Of a DNA stretch of 64,000 bases, positions 42,134 to 51,746 are shown piece by piece. Origin of the DNA: Nocardioides jishulii. Lineage in GTDB: Bacteria > Actinomycetota > Actinomycetes > Propionibacteriales > Nocardioidaceae. How positions within the stretch are numbered: position 1 is the stretch's first letter; every line of letters begins with the position of its first letter. The notes beneath the pieces were generated by a model that was not told the DNA's origin, did no database searches, and saw nothing but the letters and a program-made list of their open reading frames with translations. The position numbers and the translations under genes were made by a program. The stretch is taken from contig NZ_CP040748.1 of the NCBI RefSeq assembly GCF_006007965.1, positions 1,798,001-1,862,000 of the forward strand, given 5' to 3'.

Positions 42134-44590
42134 GTGAGCACCCCCCACCAGAGTCTTCAGCGCACCGAGGCGACCGCCCGCCGTGATCTTCTGGAGGTCG
42201 AGCACTACGACGTCGCGCTCGACCTCACCGGCGAGGACACGTTCGCGTCCACGACCACCATCGACCTCTCCAGCCGAGGGGGATCCACCTTCCTCGACCT
42301 GAAGCCCACCGCGGTCGCGTCGGTGCGCCTCGACGGACGTGAGCTCGACGTCGACCTGCTGGAGCGCGGACGCTTCCCGCTCGACCTTTCCGAGGGACGC
42401 CACCGCCTCGAGGTGGTCGCCACCATGCCTTTCCGCAACGACGGCGAAGGCCTCCACCTGCACGTCGACCCGGCCGACGGGCGGCGCTACGTCTACGGGA
42501 TGTCCTTCATGGACGCAGCCCCGACGATCTTCGCCTGCTTCGACCAGCCGGACCTGAAGGCGCCCTACACCTTCCACGTGCGCGCACCGCACGAGTGGAC
42601 CGTCGTGGGCAATGCTCCGGGCGAGCAGGTGGAGCCAGGCGTCTGGGAGTTCGCCACGACTCCCCCGCTCTCCACCTACTTCGTCACCCTGGTCGCCGGG
42701 CCCTACCACCTCATCCACGACGAGCACGACGGGATCCCGCTCGGCCTCAGCGCGCGGCAGTCGCTCGCCGGGGCGCTCGAGGCGGATGCCGAGGAGCTGC
42801 TCACGGTCACCAAGGCGTGCTTCGACGAGTTCCACCGGCTCTTCGGCATCCGCTACCCGTTCGGCAACTACCACCAGGCCTTCGTCCCGGAGTTCAACGC
42901 CGGCGCCATGGAGAACCCCGGCTGCGTCACGTTCCGGGACCCGCTGGTCTTCTCCAGCCGCGTCACCCGGGGCGTACGCATCCAGCGGGCCACCACGGTC
43001 GCCCACGAGATGGCCCACCAGTGGTTCGGCAACATCGTCACGCCCCAGTGGTGGGACGACCTGTGGCTCAACGAGTCGTTCGCCGAGTACATGGGCAACC
43101 GCGTGACCGCCGACGTCACGGAGTTCTCCGACGCGTGGACCCACAACGCCTACCGGCGTCGGCAGTGGGGCCTCAACGCCGACCAGCGTCCCAGCACCCA
43201 CCCGGTCGCCGGCAACGGCGCGGTCGACGCCACCGCCGCCCTCCAGGACTTCGACGGGATCTCCTACGCCAAGGGGTCCAGCATCCTCAAGCAGCTCAAC
43301 GCGCGGATGGGCGACGACGTCTTCTTCGCCGGCACGATCGACCACTTCGACCGCCACCGCTTCGGCAACGCCACCATGCACGACCTCTTCGACTCGTGGA
43401 CCCGCGCCGGAGCGCAGGGCCTCGACGACTTCACCAGCGCCTGGCTGCGAACCGCCGGGCCCGACGTCCTCGCCTGGGACCGGGCGTCCGGAACCGTGCT
43501 GCGTACGCCGCCCGCCGAGCACCCGGCGGAGCGCACCCACGCCTTCCGGGCGGCCGTCGCTCGCCATGACGCCTGGGAGCTGACACCGGTGACGGTCTCC
43601 GCACCCGCGACCCCCTTCGTTCCCGAGGCCGACGCCGTCGTGCTCGATCCCTACGAGGAGACGTGGGCCGCGACGACCATCGACGACGCCTCTCTCCGGG
43701 CACTCACGACGCTGCTGCCGACCACCGAGGACGCAGCGTTGCGGGCCGGGGCGTGGAACAGCGTGCGCACGGGCTTCGCCCTCGGCCAGGTGCACCCCGA
43801 CCGGGTCGTCGCCCTGGCCTCGGCCACGGTCCCGACCGAGACGAACGACGACGCGCTCGCCACTGTCGTGCCGTGGATCCTCCGCACCGTGGTGGGCCTC
43901 TCCCCCCGCCCGCACGAGGTGCTGCAGTCGCTCCACCTGGCCACGGTCGAGCGCGTCGAGACGGCTCCCGCAGGGTCCACCCTCCAGCTGGCCGCCTTCC
44001 AGTCGGCCATCGCGTCGAGCGCCGACCCCGAGCACGTACGCGCGTGGCTCGCTGGCCAGGTCCCCACCGGGATCGAGCTCGACGTCGACCTGCGGTGGGC
44101 GCTGCACGTACGCCTCGCCGCACTCGGCTCCACCACCAAGGAAGAGCTCGACGCAGCGCTGGCCGACGAGCCCACGGCTCGCTCGCGCGTCGAGCACGCC
44201 CGCGCAGTGGCCTCCCTCCCCCACGCCTGGGCCAAGCAGTGGGCATGGGAACGCTTCACGGGGGCGGCCGACGTGCCCAACTACGAGCTGGAGGCAGCGG
44301 GGCTGGGCATGTGGCGCGCCGGCCAGGAGGAGCTCACCGAGCCCTACGTCGCGCAGTTCTTCGACGCCCTCCCCACGTTGCCCCAGGTCCACTCGGGGTG
44401 GGTGCTCGGCACCGCGATCCGCTCCTTCTTCCCGTTCACCTCGTGCACCCAGGAGACGGTCGACCGGGCGCACGCCCTCGCCTCACAGGACCTCGACCCC
44501 ACGGTGCGACGCAACCTCGTCGACCACACGTACGACCTGGAGTGCCGCCTCGCGACCCGCCGCCTGGTGGAAGGTGGGAGCTCGGCGTGA
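42134..44590 (+). CDS. pepN: Aminopeptidase N (M1 family)
   Basis: Encodes 818 residues from the GTG at 42134, the start that gives MSTPHQSLQRTEA. The GxMEN motif is FNAGAMENPG, with Glu260. The zinc site is HExxH-18-E: His291, Glu292, His295 and Glu314. A C-terminal ERAP-like helical domain completes the protein. It removes N-terminal residues from peptides in the cytoplasm. Its stop overlaps fdhD by 4 bases. Confidence 0.95.
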   Translation: MSTPHQSLQRTEATARRDLLEVEHYDVALDLTGEDTFASTTTIDLSSRGGSTFLDLKPTAVASVRLDGRELDVDLLERGRFPLDLSEGRHRLEVVATMPFRNDGEGLHLHVDPADGRRYVYGMSFMDAAPTIFACFDQPDLKAPYTFHVRAPHEWTVVGNAPGEQVEPGVWEFATTPPLSTYFVTLVAGPYHLIHDEHDGIPLGLSARQSLAGALEADAEELLTVTKACFDEFHRLFGIRYPFGNYHQAFVPEFNAGAMENPGCVTFRDPLVFSSRVTRGVRIQRATTVAHEMAHQWFGNIVTPQWWDDLWLNESFAEYMGNRVTADVTEFSDAWTHNAYRRRQWGLNADQRPSTHPVAGNGAVDATAALQDFDGISYAKGSSILKQLNARMGDDVFFAGTIDHFDRHRFGNATMHDLFDSWTRAGAQGLDDFTSAWLRTAGPDVLAWDRASGTVLRTPPAEHPAERTHAFRAAVARHDAWELTPVTVSAPATPFVPEADAVVLDPYEETWAATTIDDASLRALTTLLPTTEDAALRAGAWNSVRTGFALGQVHPDRVVALASATVPTETNDDALATVVPWILRTVVGLSPRPHEVLQSLHLATVERVETAPAGSTLQLAAFQSAIASSADPEHVRAWLAGQVPTGIELDVDLRWALHVRLAALGSTTKEELDAALADEPTARSRVEHARAVASLPHAWAKQWAWERFTGAADVPNYELEAAGLGMWRAGQEELTEPYVAQFFDALPTLPQVHSGWVLGTAIRSFFPFTSCTQETVDRAHALASQDLDPTVRRNLVDHTYDLECRLATRRLVEGGSSA

Positions 44591-45423
44591 ACGAGCTGCC
44601 CCGGCGCCCCGGTCCGACGACCAGGCTGTCGGTGACCGAGCACTCCACCCGCCGGGATGCTCCGCGCAGCCGCGAGGACCGGATCATCACCGAGGAGCCG
44701 CTGGAGATCCGGCTGCGGTGGCCGGGTGAGGACGCCACCCGCGTGTGGACGACCATGCGGACTCCCGGCCACGACTTCGAGCTGGCCGCGGGCTGGGCGC
44801 TGCACGAAGGATGGCTGCCGCGCGAAGGACTCGACACGGTGGCCTACTGCACCGACGCCGCGCTCCCGCGTGAGCAGGAGTTCAACGTCGTCACCGTGTC
44901 CCTGGCGGCAGCACCTCCCCGGCTCCCCTCGCCGCTCCCCCACCACCACTCCTCCGGGTCCTCGGCCTGCGGCGTGTGTGGGCAGTCGAAGATCGAGCAG
45001 GTGCTGGAGGTCCCGCGCGGGCCGCGGTGGGCCGGCCCGCAGCCCACCGAGGACGTCGTACGCTCCCTGCCCGGTCGTCTGCGCACCCGCCAGCGCCTCT
45101 TCGACCGCACCGGCGGGGTGCACGCAGCAGGGCTCTTCACCGCTGACGGCACCGCCGTCGTCGTCCGGGAGGACGTCGGGCGTCACAACGCCGTCGACAA
45201 GGTCGCCGGCGCCCGCCTGCTGGCCGCGGACCCCGTCGGACAGGCAGTGCTCGTGGTCAGCGGGCGTGCGGGATTCGAGCTGGTGCAGAAGGCCGTCGCC
45301 CAGGGCACCGGTGCCCTGGTGGCGGTGGGTGCCCCCACCAGCCTCGCCGTCGACCTCGCGCGGCGCAGCGGCCTGACGCTCTACGGCTTCACCGGGGACG
45401 ACCGCACGGTCCGGTACGCCTGA
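44587..45423 (+). CDS. fdhD: Formate dehydrogenase accessory sulfurtransferase FdhD
   Basis: Encodes 278 residues from a GTG that overlaps the pepN stop. The CxxC active-site pair is Cys128 and Cys131 in SACGVCGQ. Other landmarks are HDFELAAGWALHEGW, FDRTGGVHAAGLF, VVREDVGRHNAVDK and LVVSGRAGFELVQKAV. FdhD passes sulfur to the molybdenum cofactor of formate dehydrogenase. No formate dehydrogenase subunit is in the window, so its partner lies elsewhere. The stop codon is part of a terminator hairpin. Confidence 0.93.
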   Translation: MNELPRRPGPTTRLSVTEHSTRRDAPRSREDRIITEEPLEIRLRWPGEDATRVWTTMRTPGHDFELAAGWALHEGWLPREGLDTVAYCTDAALPREQEFNVVTVSLAAAPPRLPSPLPHHHSSGSSACGVCGQSKIEQVLEVPRGPRWAGPQPTEDVVRSLPGRLRTRQRLFDRTGGVHAAGLFTADGTAVVVREDVGRHNAVDKVAGARLLAADPVGQAVLVVSGRAGFELVQKAVAQGTGALVAVGAPTSLAVDLARRSGLTLYGFTGDDRTVRYA

Positions 45424-45455
45424 GGCCCGGCGCCCCGAACGGGCACCGGGCCTCA
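45421..45455. terminator. Bidirectional terminator between fdhD and gcvP
   Basis: A 10-bp stem (45421-45430 with 45446-45455), extended by an inner GCCC/GGGC pairing, begins at the fdhD stop codon. The genes converge here; gcvP ends at 45477. Confidence 0.7.
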
Positions 45456-45476
45456 GCAGGACCAATGGTCAGCGTC

Positions 45477-48398
45477 TCACTCGGCGAAGGCCTCCGGCGA
45501 CGGGCACGAGCAGACCAGGTTGCGGTCGCCGTAGGCCTGGTCGATGCGGCCGACGGGCGGCCAGTACTTGTCCGGGTCGATGCCGGTGGGGAAGACCCCC
45601 TCCTCGCGCGAGTACGGGCGGTCCCACTCGCCGACCAGGACCCGCGAGGTGTGCGGCGCGCGACGCAGCGGCGACTCCTCGGGCGTCCACTCCCCTGCCA
45701 CGACGCGGTCGATCTCGCCCTTCACGGCGATCATCGCCGCGATGAACCGCTCGATCTCGCCCAGGTCCTCCGACTCGGTGGGCTCGACCATCAGCGTGCC
45801 TGCCACCGGGAACGACATCGTGGGCGCGTGGAACCCGTAGTCGACCAGCCGCTTGGCGACGTCGTCGACACTGACGCCCGAGGTCTTGGTGATCTCCCGC
45901 AGGTCGAGGATGCACTCGTGCGCCACCAGCCCCGAGTGGCCGCGGTAGAGCACCGGGAAGTGCTCGTCCAGGCGCGAGGCGATGTAGTTGGCCGAGAGGA
46001 CGGCGTGCGACGTCGCGGTCGTGAGGCCCTCGGCCCCCATCATGCGGACGTAGGCCCACGAGATCGGCAGGATGCCGGCCGAGCCGTAGGGTGCCGCGCT
46101 GATCGGGCCGACACCCGCACGCTTCTCGACCTCCGGGTGAGCGGCGTGCGAGGGCAGGAAGGGGGCAAGGTGCTCGCGCACCGCCACCGGGCCCACACCG
46201 GGGCCACCGCCGCCGTGGGGGATGCAGAAGGTCTTGTGCAGGTTGAGGTGGGAGACGTCACCCCCGAACTCACCGGGCTTGGCGTAGCCGAGCAAGGCGT
46301 TGAGGTTGGCGCCGTCGACGTAGACCTGGCCCCCGTGGGAGTGCACCACCTCGCAGAGCTCGGTGATCCCGTCCTCGAACGCCCCGTGGGTCGACGGGTA
46401 GGTGACCATGATGGCCGCCAGGTCCTCCGAGTGTGCCTCACACTGGGCACGGAGGTCGTCCAGGTCGACGGAGCCGTCCTCGGAGGCCTTCACGACCACC
46501 ACCCGCATGCCAGCCATCACGGCGGAGGCGGCGTTGGTGCCGTGCGCCGACGACGGGATGAGGCACACGTCGCGCACCGGGTCGCCCTCCGCGCGGCGTG
46601 AGGCGTGGTAGCCGCGGATCGCCAGCAGACCGGCGAGCTCGCCCTGGGAACCGGCGTTGGGCTGGATCGACACCCGGTCGTAGCCGGTCACCGCAGCGAG
46701 CCAGCCCTCGAGGTCATTGACCAGACGGCGGTAGCCCAGTGCGTCCTCGGCGGGCGCGAACGGGTGCAGGTCGGCAAACCCGGGGAGGCTGATGGGCTCC
46801 ATCTCGCTCGTCGCGTTGAGCTTCATCGTGCAGGAGCCGAGCGGGATCATGCCGCGGTCGAGGGCGTAGTCACGAGCCGAGAGCCGACGCAGGTAACGCA
46901 GCATCTGGGTCTCGCTGTGGTGGCTGGAGAAGACCTCGTGCGTGAGGAACGGCGTCGTACGACGCAGCGCCTCGGGGAGGGCGGCGCCGGTCGCGGCGTC
47001 CACCCGCCCGAGGTCGGCCTCGAGCCCGAAGGCGCGCATCACGCTGTGCACCGTGGAGCCCGTGGTGGTCTCCGACGTGGAGAGCCCCACGCGGTCCTCG
47101 TCGACCAGGCGCAGGTGGAGACCGAGCGAGCGGGCCTGGGCCACGATGTCGCCCGCCTTGCCCGGCACGCGCACCGACAGGGTGTCGAAGAACTCGGCGT
47201 GCTCGACCTCCAGTCCCCCGGCTCGCAGCGCGGTGGCGATGGCTGCGGCGTAGCGGTGCGTGCGCTGCGCGATCGCCCGCAGCCCTTCGGGGCCGTGGTA
47301 GACGGCGTACATCGAGGCGACGACGGCCAGCAGCACCTGTGCGGTGCAGATGTTGGACGTGGCCTTGTCACGGCGGATGTGCTGCTCGCGGGTCTGCAGT
47401 GTGAGTCGGTAGGCGGGACGGCCCTCCGAGTCGACGGAGACGCCGACGAGGCGCCCCGGGAGATGGCGCTCGAGGCCCTTGGCCACGGACATGAAGCCGG
47501 CGTGCGGGCCACCGTAGAAGAGCGGCACGCCGAAGCGCTGTGACGAACCGACGACAACGTCCGCACCGAGCTCGCCGGGCGCCTCCAGCAGGGTCAGCGC
47601 GAGCAGGTCCGCAGCGACCACACCGAGCGCGTTGCGCTCGTGGGCCGCGGCCATCAGCGGAGCCGGGTCGAGGATGCGTCCAGAAGCACCCGGGTACTGG
47701 ACGAGGACCCCGCACAGCTCGCCGTCTGGCAGGCCCGTGGTCAGGTCCGCCACGACGACCTCGATGCCCATCGCCTCGGCCCGGGTGCGGACCACGTCGA
47801 TCGTCTGGGGCAGCGCGTCGGCGTCGACCACGAACGGGCCCGAGGCCTTCCGGTTGGCCCGACGTACGAGCGTCATGGCCTCGGCCGCGGCCGTGCCCTC
47901 GTCGAGCAGGGAGGCGTTGGCGGTCGGCAGGCCGGTGAGGTCACCGATCATGGTCTGGAAGTTGAGCAGTGCTTCGAGGCGGCCCTGGGAGATCTCCGGC
48001 TGGTAGGGCGTGTACGCGGTGTACCAGGCCGGGTCCTCCAGCACGTTGCGACGGATCACCGGCGGTGTCACCGTCCCGTGGTAGCCGAGGCCGATGAGCG
48101 ACTCCGCCGGGCGGTTGCTCGCGGCCAGAGCGCGCAGCTCGGCGCTGGCCGCAGCCTCGCTCAGCGGCGAGGGGAGGTCCAGCGAGTCGGCCGTGCGGAT
48201 GCCTCCGGGCACGGCAGCGTCCATGAGTGCGTCGATCGACTCGTACCCGAGGTGCGACAGCATGTGGGTGACGTCGTCGGGTCGCAGGCCGAGGTGGCGC
48301 TCGGAGAACGGGAGCACCCCGTCGAGGGCCACGAGGCTCAACGCGTCAGCGGGCTGGTCGCCAGGAGCAGCCGGAGCGGTGGAGGGGTGGTCGGACAT
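45477..48398 (-). CDS. gcvP: Glycine dehydrogenase (decarboxylating), P protein
   Basis: Encodes 973 residues, the length of the single-chain P protein. The N-terminal half carries [29 protein letters not shown] and [10 protein letters not shown]. The PLP lysine is Lys722 in [16 protein letters not shown]. The enzyme decarboxylates glycine and loads the aminomethyl group on the lipoyl arm of GcvH. A glycine riboswitch upstream controls it. gcvH lies 3 kb upstream in the same orientation. The T protein gene is not in the window. Confidence 0.96.
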   Translation of the reverse strand: MSDHPSTAPAAPGDQPADALSLVALDGVLPFSERHLGLRPDDVTHMLSHLGYESIDALMDAAVPGGIRTADSLDLPSPLSEAAASAELRALAASNRPAESLIGLGYHGTVTPPVIRRNVLEDPAWYTAYTPYQPEISQGRLEALLNFQTMIGDLTGLPTANASLLDEGTAAAEAMTLVRRANRKASGPFVVDADALPQTIDVVRTRAEAMGIEVVVADLTTGLPDGELCGVLVQYPGASGRILDPAPLMAAAHERNALGVVAADLLALTLLEAPGELGADVVVGSSQRFGVPLFYGGPHAGFMSVAKGLERHLPGRLVGVSVDSEGRPAYRLTLQTREQHIRRDKATSNICTAQVLLAVVASMYAVYHGPEGLRAIAQRTHRYAAAIATALRAGGLEVEHAEFFDTLSVRVPGKAGDIVAQARSLGLHLRLVDEDRVGLSTSETTTGSTVHSVMRAFGLEADLGRVDAATGAALPEALRRTTPFLTHEVFSSHHSETQMLRYLRRLSARDYALDRGMIPLGSCTMKLNATSEMEPISLPGFADLHPFAPAEDALGYRRLVNDLEGWLAAVTGYDRVSIQPNAGSQGELAGLLAIRGYHASRRAEGDPVRDVCLIPSSAHGTNAASAVMAGMRVVVVKASEDGSVDLDDLRAQCEAHSEDLAAIMVTYPSTHGAFEDGITELCEVVHSHGGQVYVDGANLNALLGYAKPGEFGGDVSHLNLHKTFCIPHGGGGPGVGPVAVREHLAPFLPSHAAHPEVEKRAGVGPISAAPYGSAGILPISWAYVRMMGAEGLTTATSHAVLSANYIASRLDEHFPVLYRGHSGLVAHECILDLREITKTSGVSVDDVAKRLVDYGFHAPTMSFPVAGTLMVEPTESEDLGEIERFIAAMIAVKGEIDRVVAGEWTPEESPLRRAPHTSRVLVGEWDRPYSREEGVFPTGIDPDKYWPPVGRIDQAYGDRNLVCSCPSPEAFAE

Positions 48399-48454
48399 GG
48401 CCGGATCCTTCGGGGTCGGACGAACGAGGTCGCCTCCCCCTCTGTCACGTCGCA

Positions 48455-48566
48455 CCACGACGCTTCCAGAGTTGCCTGCTCCACGCGGTCCTGGGTGCCT
48501 GAGAGGTTCCGGGGAGGAATTGCCCCTTCGGCGCTGACGACGGATTCGCCAGGCTCTCCCGCATGG
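48455..48566 (-). promoter_or_regulatory. Glycine riboswitch (single aptamer) upstream of gcvP
   Basis: Read on the minus strand, the conserved elements occur in order: GCGGGAGAG (near 48562), CGCCGAAGGGGCAA (48533-48520), CTCTCAGGCA (48505-48496), GGACCGCG and ACTCTGG (near 48471). This is the classic gcvT-type aptamer. Only one clear aptamer is seen in the 237-base leader. Glycine binding would be expected to turn gcvP on. Ends are approximate. Confidence 0.9.
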
Positions 48567-48575
48567 GATGTGACA

Positions 48576-48604
48576 GCGCCCCCGAATCTAGCATTCGGGG
48601 GCGC
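48576..48604 (-). terminator. Hairpin terminator between the MerR gene and the gcvP leader
   Basis: A perfect 12-bp stem (48576-48587 with 48593-48604) closes a 5-base loop. It lies 31 bases after the MerR stop at 48636 and directly before the riboswitch, separating the two transcription units. No clear T-run follows on the minus strand. Confidence 0.7.
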
Positions 48605-48635
48605 AGGCACAGCGTGGGCGTCAGACGGGTGGCGG

Positions 48636-49241
48636 TCAGCCGATCTTGCGGGAAGCGCGGCGGGCAGCGAGCTCGTCGCCAGCCACCGGACCGTCGGACT
48701 CAGCGGCCGTACGCTCGCTCGGGAGCTCGGCGAGCGTGCCCTCGATCTCGCGCCACACGCCGCCGATGGCGATGCCGAAGACACCCTGACCGCCCTGGAG
48801 CAGGTCGATGACTTCGTCGTTGCTGGTGCACTCGTAGACCGACGCACCGTCACTCATCAGGGTGACGCGCGTGATGTCCTCGGTGCCCCGCTCGCGCAGG
48901 TGCTGCACGGCGGTACGGATCTGCTGCAGCGAGATGCCTGCATCCAGGAGCCGCTTCACAACCTTCAGGAGAAGGATGTCGCGGAAGGAGTACAGGCGCT
49001 GCGAACCGGATCCGGTGGCACCGCGGACGGTGGGTTCCACCAGTCCGGTCCGGGCCCAGTAGTCAAGTTGCCGGTACGTGATACCGGCGGCGTTGCAGGC
49101 CGTTGGCCCGCGATAGCCGGTGTCACTGGGCAACGGGGACACGTCGTCGGAGAAGAGCAAGCCTTGCTCCTCCGCGACCTCGGTGGCATGCGCAGCCGAA
49201 GCTGCCGCCACCTTGTCCTTCTCGTTCTCGTTCACGCCCAC
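48636..49241 (-). CDS. MerR family transcriptional regulator (Rv1830-like)
   Basis: Encodes 201 residues from the GTG at 49241, which has a GGAGGG site 6 bases upstream. After an N-terminal acidic lead comes a MerR-type winged helix (GYRGPTACNAAGITYRQLDY, WARTGLVEP, SQRLYSFRDILLLKVVKRLL). The effector-side helix region is SLQQIRTAVQHLRERG. Order with ftsR and DUF151 is as in mycobacteria. Its ligand and targets are unknown. Confidence 0.87.
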   Translation of the reverse strand: MGVNENEKDKVAAASAAHATEVAEEQGLLFSDDVSPLPSDTGYRGPTACNAAGITYRQLDYWARTGLVEPTVRGATGSGSQRLYSFRDILLLKVVKRLLDAGISLQQIRTAVQHLRERGTEDITRVTLMSDGASVYECTSNDEVIDLLQGGQGVFGIAIGGVWREIEGTLAELPSERTAAESDGPVAGDELAARRASRKIG

Positions 49242-49409
49242 AGGGGACCCTCCGTCGTCTACTCCGTTGAGCGTAACCCGTTCGGGGAAGGAAGAAGGAT
49301 CAGTCGGGAGACAGATCACATCTGGAGAGTTACAACGGAGACACTTCAAGGTAAGGCGCCGATCGAGGGTGGTCAACGCACCGACGCGGCGTGTCGCAAA
49401 CCCTCATGC

Positions 49410-49895
49410 TCAAGTGGAGGGTGAGCCCCCGGGCTCCTCGAAGTCCTCGGGCGTGACCTGGTCCAGGAACTCGCGGAACTTCTCCACTTCGTCGTCCTGC
49501 TCGTCCGGCGCAGTGATGCCGGCCTCCTCCAGCACTTCGGGTGAGGCGACGATCCGCGTACCCGTGCGCAGGGCGAGGGCGATGGAGTCGGAGGGACGAG
49601 CGCTGACCTCGACGCCGGAGGCGAAGACCAGCGTCGCGAAGAAGACGCCTTCCTTCACGTCCACGATCCGCACCTCATCCAGCTCCTGGCCGGTGGCGAT
49701 CAGCACGTCCTTCAGGAGGTCGTGGGTCAGGGGCCGCGGCGGAACCACACCCTGCTGGGCGAAGGCGATGGCCGTGGCCTCGCCGGCACCGATCCAGATC
49801 GGGAGGTAACGATCACCCGCGGTCTCGCGGAGCAGCACGACGGGCTGGTTGGAGGGAGCCTCCACCCGCACACCGATCACGTCCAACTCATGCAC
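49410..49895 (-). CDS. Bifunctional nuclease family protein (DUF151)
   Basis: Encodes 161 residues. The DUF151/bifunctional nuclease fold is seen in PVVLLRETAGDRYLPIWIG, GEATAIAFAQQGVVPPRPLT, THDLLKDVLIATGQ and the closing SARPSDSIALALRTG. Family members have been described with nuclease activity in plants and bacteria; the role here is uncertain. It lies between ftsR and the second MerR gene, an arrangement kept in mycobacteria. The C-terminus is acidic. Confidence 0.88.
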   Translation of the reverse strand: MHELDVIGVRVEAPSNQPVVLLRETAGDRYLPIWIGAGEATAIAFAQQGVVPPRPLTHDLLKDVLIATGQELDEVRIVDVKEGVFFATLVFASGVEVSARPSDSIALALRTGTRIVASPEVLEEAGITAPDEQDDEVEKFREFLDQVTPEDFEEPGGSPST

Positions 49896-49942
49896 ACCGA
49901 AACCCTACTCCTCCGGCAGCACGGGCGGGACCTCCGCGGGGG

Positions 49943-50689
49943 TCAGGGCTGCTGGAGACGGGTCTTCACCAAGGTCGCGTGCAGGCGCACCGAGAGCGCG
50001 GCGATCTGGTGCGTCGCGTCGTCGGCCCGCGCACTGGCGGCGGCGTCGCGGCCGCGACGCAGTGGCCCGACGACCATCTCCACCAACCCAGCCTCACGGT
50101 CGGCGGCGCTCTTGTAGGCGCGCAGGTGGCGAGGCTCCAGGCCGAAGTCGGCCAGCTCCTTGGCGGTCTGGACCACCACCAGGGCGTCGCTGTCGTAGTG
50201 CCCGGTGCCGGCGCGGGGCTGCACCAGGCCGAACTGCTCCAGCTGGGTCAGCAGCTCGTCGCTGACCTCGGCGATCTTCATCAGCTCGCGACGCGAGAGG
50301 CGTACGTCCGAGCGGCGGCCGAAGGACTCGGGCGACGGAAGGCCGTCACTGCTGAGCGCGACCTTCGGTACGGTCGGCACCACGGACTCGATCGGCGGCG
50401 GCTCCAGACCCCGGTCGATGGCGTCGAGGTGCTCGCCGATCACCTTGAGCGGCAGGTAGTGGTCGCGCTGCATGCGCAGGACGTAGCGCAGACGGTCGAC
50501 GTCGGCCGACGAGAACTTGCGGTAGCCCGCCGGGGTGCGGTCAGGGGCGATGAGCCCCTTCTCCTCCAGGAACCGGATCTTGGGGATGGTCACGTCCGGG
50601 AAGTCCGGACGCAGCACGTCGAGCACCTGCCCGATGTTCATCCGCCCCTGGGGAGCGGGACCCGACTGGGCCGAGGAGACGGTCGCCAC
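49943..50689 (-). CDS. ftsR: MerR family regulator FtsR
   Basis: Encodes 248 residues, equal in length to mycobacterial Rv1828. The winged helix is MNIGQVLDVLRPDFPDVTIP, then IRFLEEKGLIAPDRTPAGYR. A long helical part with VLRMQRDHYLPLKVIGEHLD follows, and a second domain carries LSRRELMKIAEVSDELLTQL. In Corynebacterium the homologue FtsR activates ftsZ expression, linking it to cell division. The call rests on sequence plus the garA-ftsR-DUF151 order. It ends 6 bases after garA begins its stop region. Confidence 0.87.
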   Translation of the reverse strand: MATVSSAQSGPAPQGRMNIGQVLDVLRPDFPDVTIPKIRFLEEKGLIAPDRTPAGYRKFSSADVDRLRYVLRMQRDHYLPLKVIGEHLDAIDRGLEPPPIESVVPTVPKVALSSDGLPSPESFGRRSDVRLSRRELMKIAEVSDELLTQLEQFGLVQPRAGTGHYDSDALVVVQTAKELADFGLEPRHLRAYKSAADREAGLVEMVVGPLRRGRDAAASARADDATHQIAALSVRLHATLVKTRLQQP

Positions 50690-50695
50690 GACGGC

Positions 50696-51208
50696 TCAGT
50701 CCGCGTGGCCGGAGAAGAACACGAGCCGGTACTTGCCGATCTGGACCTCGTCACCGTCGCTCAGCGCCACCGCGTCGATGCGGTCACGGTTGACGTACGT
50801 CCCGTTGAGGCTCCCCACGTCGCTGACCTCGAAGTGGGTACCACTGCGACGGAACTCGGCGTGCCGGCGCGAGACCGTCACGTCGTCGAGGAAGATCGAG
50901 GAGTCCGGGTGGCGACCGACGGTCACCAGGTCAGTGTCGAGCAGGAAACGCGAGCCCGCACCCGGGCCACGCTGCACCACGAGGAGCGCGGAACCCACCG
51001 GGAGGCCGTCCACGGCCGCCGCGTCCACGGGACTGAGGTCCCGGTCGGAGGTCTCGACCTTCTCCACGACCGGGCTGATCGTCGTGGTGGTCTCGGCACC
51101 CGACTCACCCGAGGGCGCGTCGGCCGTTCCGACGAGACGCGTGCCGCACTGGGCACAGAACCGGGCGTCGTCCGGGTTGTTCTTCCCGCAGGCCGTGCAG
51201 AACGGCAT
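50696..51208 (-). CDS. garA: GarA-type FHA domain protein with N-terminal zinc ribbon
   Basis: Encodes 170 residues. The N-terminus is a zinc ribbon with two CxxC pairs (FCTACGKNNPDDARFCAQCG), a part mycobacterial GarA lacks. Next is an ETTTT segment, equivalent to the ETTS-type site phosphorylated by PknB and PknG. The FHA domain follows: VTVGRHPDSSIFLDDVTVSR, RHAEFRR, VGSLNGTYVNRD and GDEVQIGKYRLVF. GarA switches off 2-oxoglutarate dehydrogenase and glutamate enzymes when unphosphorylated. Assignment is strong from the FHA core and context. Confidence 0.9.
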   Translation of the reverse strand: MPFCTACGKNNPDDARFCAQCGTRLVGTADAPSGESGAETTTTISPVVEKVETSDRDLSPVDAAAVDGLPVGSALLVVQRGPGAGSRFLLDTDLVTVGRHPDSSIFLDDVTVSRRHAEFRRSGTHFEVSDVGSLNGTYVNRDRIDAVALSDGDEVQIGKYRLVFFSGHAD

Positions 51209-51251
51209 GTGTCCTCCGCTTCGACGATGTCAGCGTCCGATTCGAGAAACC

Positions 51252-51277
51252 CTCAAGGTCGGACTGAGGCTCAAGGT
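51252..51277. promoter_or_regulatory. Direct repeats CTCAAGGT upstream of garA
   Basis: CTCAAGGT occurs at 51252-51259 and 51270-51277, 18 bp apart, upstream of garA (read ACCTTGAG on its strand). A related CTTCAAGGTAA lies at 49344-49353 upstream of the second MerR gene. They could be sites for the MerR-type regulators encoded here. This rests on pattern and position. Confidence 0.45.
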
Positions 51278-51319
51278 TGCTATGAAAGTACCAGTCAGGG
51301 CAACCGCGCCGAGGCACGA

Positions 51320-51703
51320 TCAGGAAAGACCGGCCTGGTAGGCGTCGGCGTCCAGCAGCGAGTCGACGGCGCCGGGCTCGGCCGGTACCACCTCGAAGAG
51401 CCAGCCGCCCGCGTACGGGTCGTTGTTGACCAGCTCGGGCGTCGCGTCGAGAGCCTCGTTGACGGCGACCACCTCTCCCGTCACCGGGGCGTAGATGTCG
51501 CTGACCGACTTCGTCGACTCGAGCTCACCGCACGACTGGTCAGCGGTGATCGCCTGGCCCACGTCGGGGAGCTGCACGTAGACGATGTCGCCCAGCGCGT
51601 CCTGCGCGAAGTCGGTGATGCCGACGCGCACCGCGCCCTCGATCTCGCCCGGGCTGCGCACCCACTCGTGCTCGGCGGTGTACTTCAGGTCCTCCGGGAA
51701 CAT
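51320..51703 (-). CDS. gcvH: Glycine cleavage system H protein
   Basis: Encodes 127 residues from the ATG at 51703. The lipoylated lysine is Lys65 in ELESTKSVSDI. Other landmarks are YTAEHEWVR, VGITDFAQDALGDIVYVQLP and NDPYAGGWLFEVVP. It is the swinging-arm carrier between GcvP and the T and L proteins. The site of modification needs lipoate attachment enzymes, which are not in the window. It sits between DUF881 and garA. Confidence 0.95.
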   Translation of the reverse strand: MFPEDLKYTAEHEWVRSPGEIEGAVRVGITDFAQDALGDIVYVQLPDVGQAITADQSCGELESTKSVSDIYAPVTGEVVAVNEALDATPELVNNDPYAGGWLFEVVPAEPGAVDSLLDADAYQAGLS

Positions 51704-51746
51704 CGGGGGGCTCCTTCGTGAGTGGGTGGGATCGCTGGCGACGAGG

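Noticed and set aside
42059..44473. Minus-strand frame opposite pepN
   Set aside because: pepN has intact zinc and GxMEN motifs on the plus strand; the antisense frame shows only Val/Gly/Arg-rich sequence.
51252..51277. HAIR-type HspR site before garA
   Set aside because: The two elements are direct, not inverted, repeats, so the HspR arrangement does not fit.
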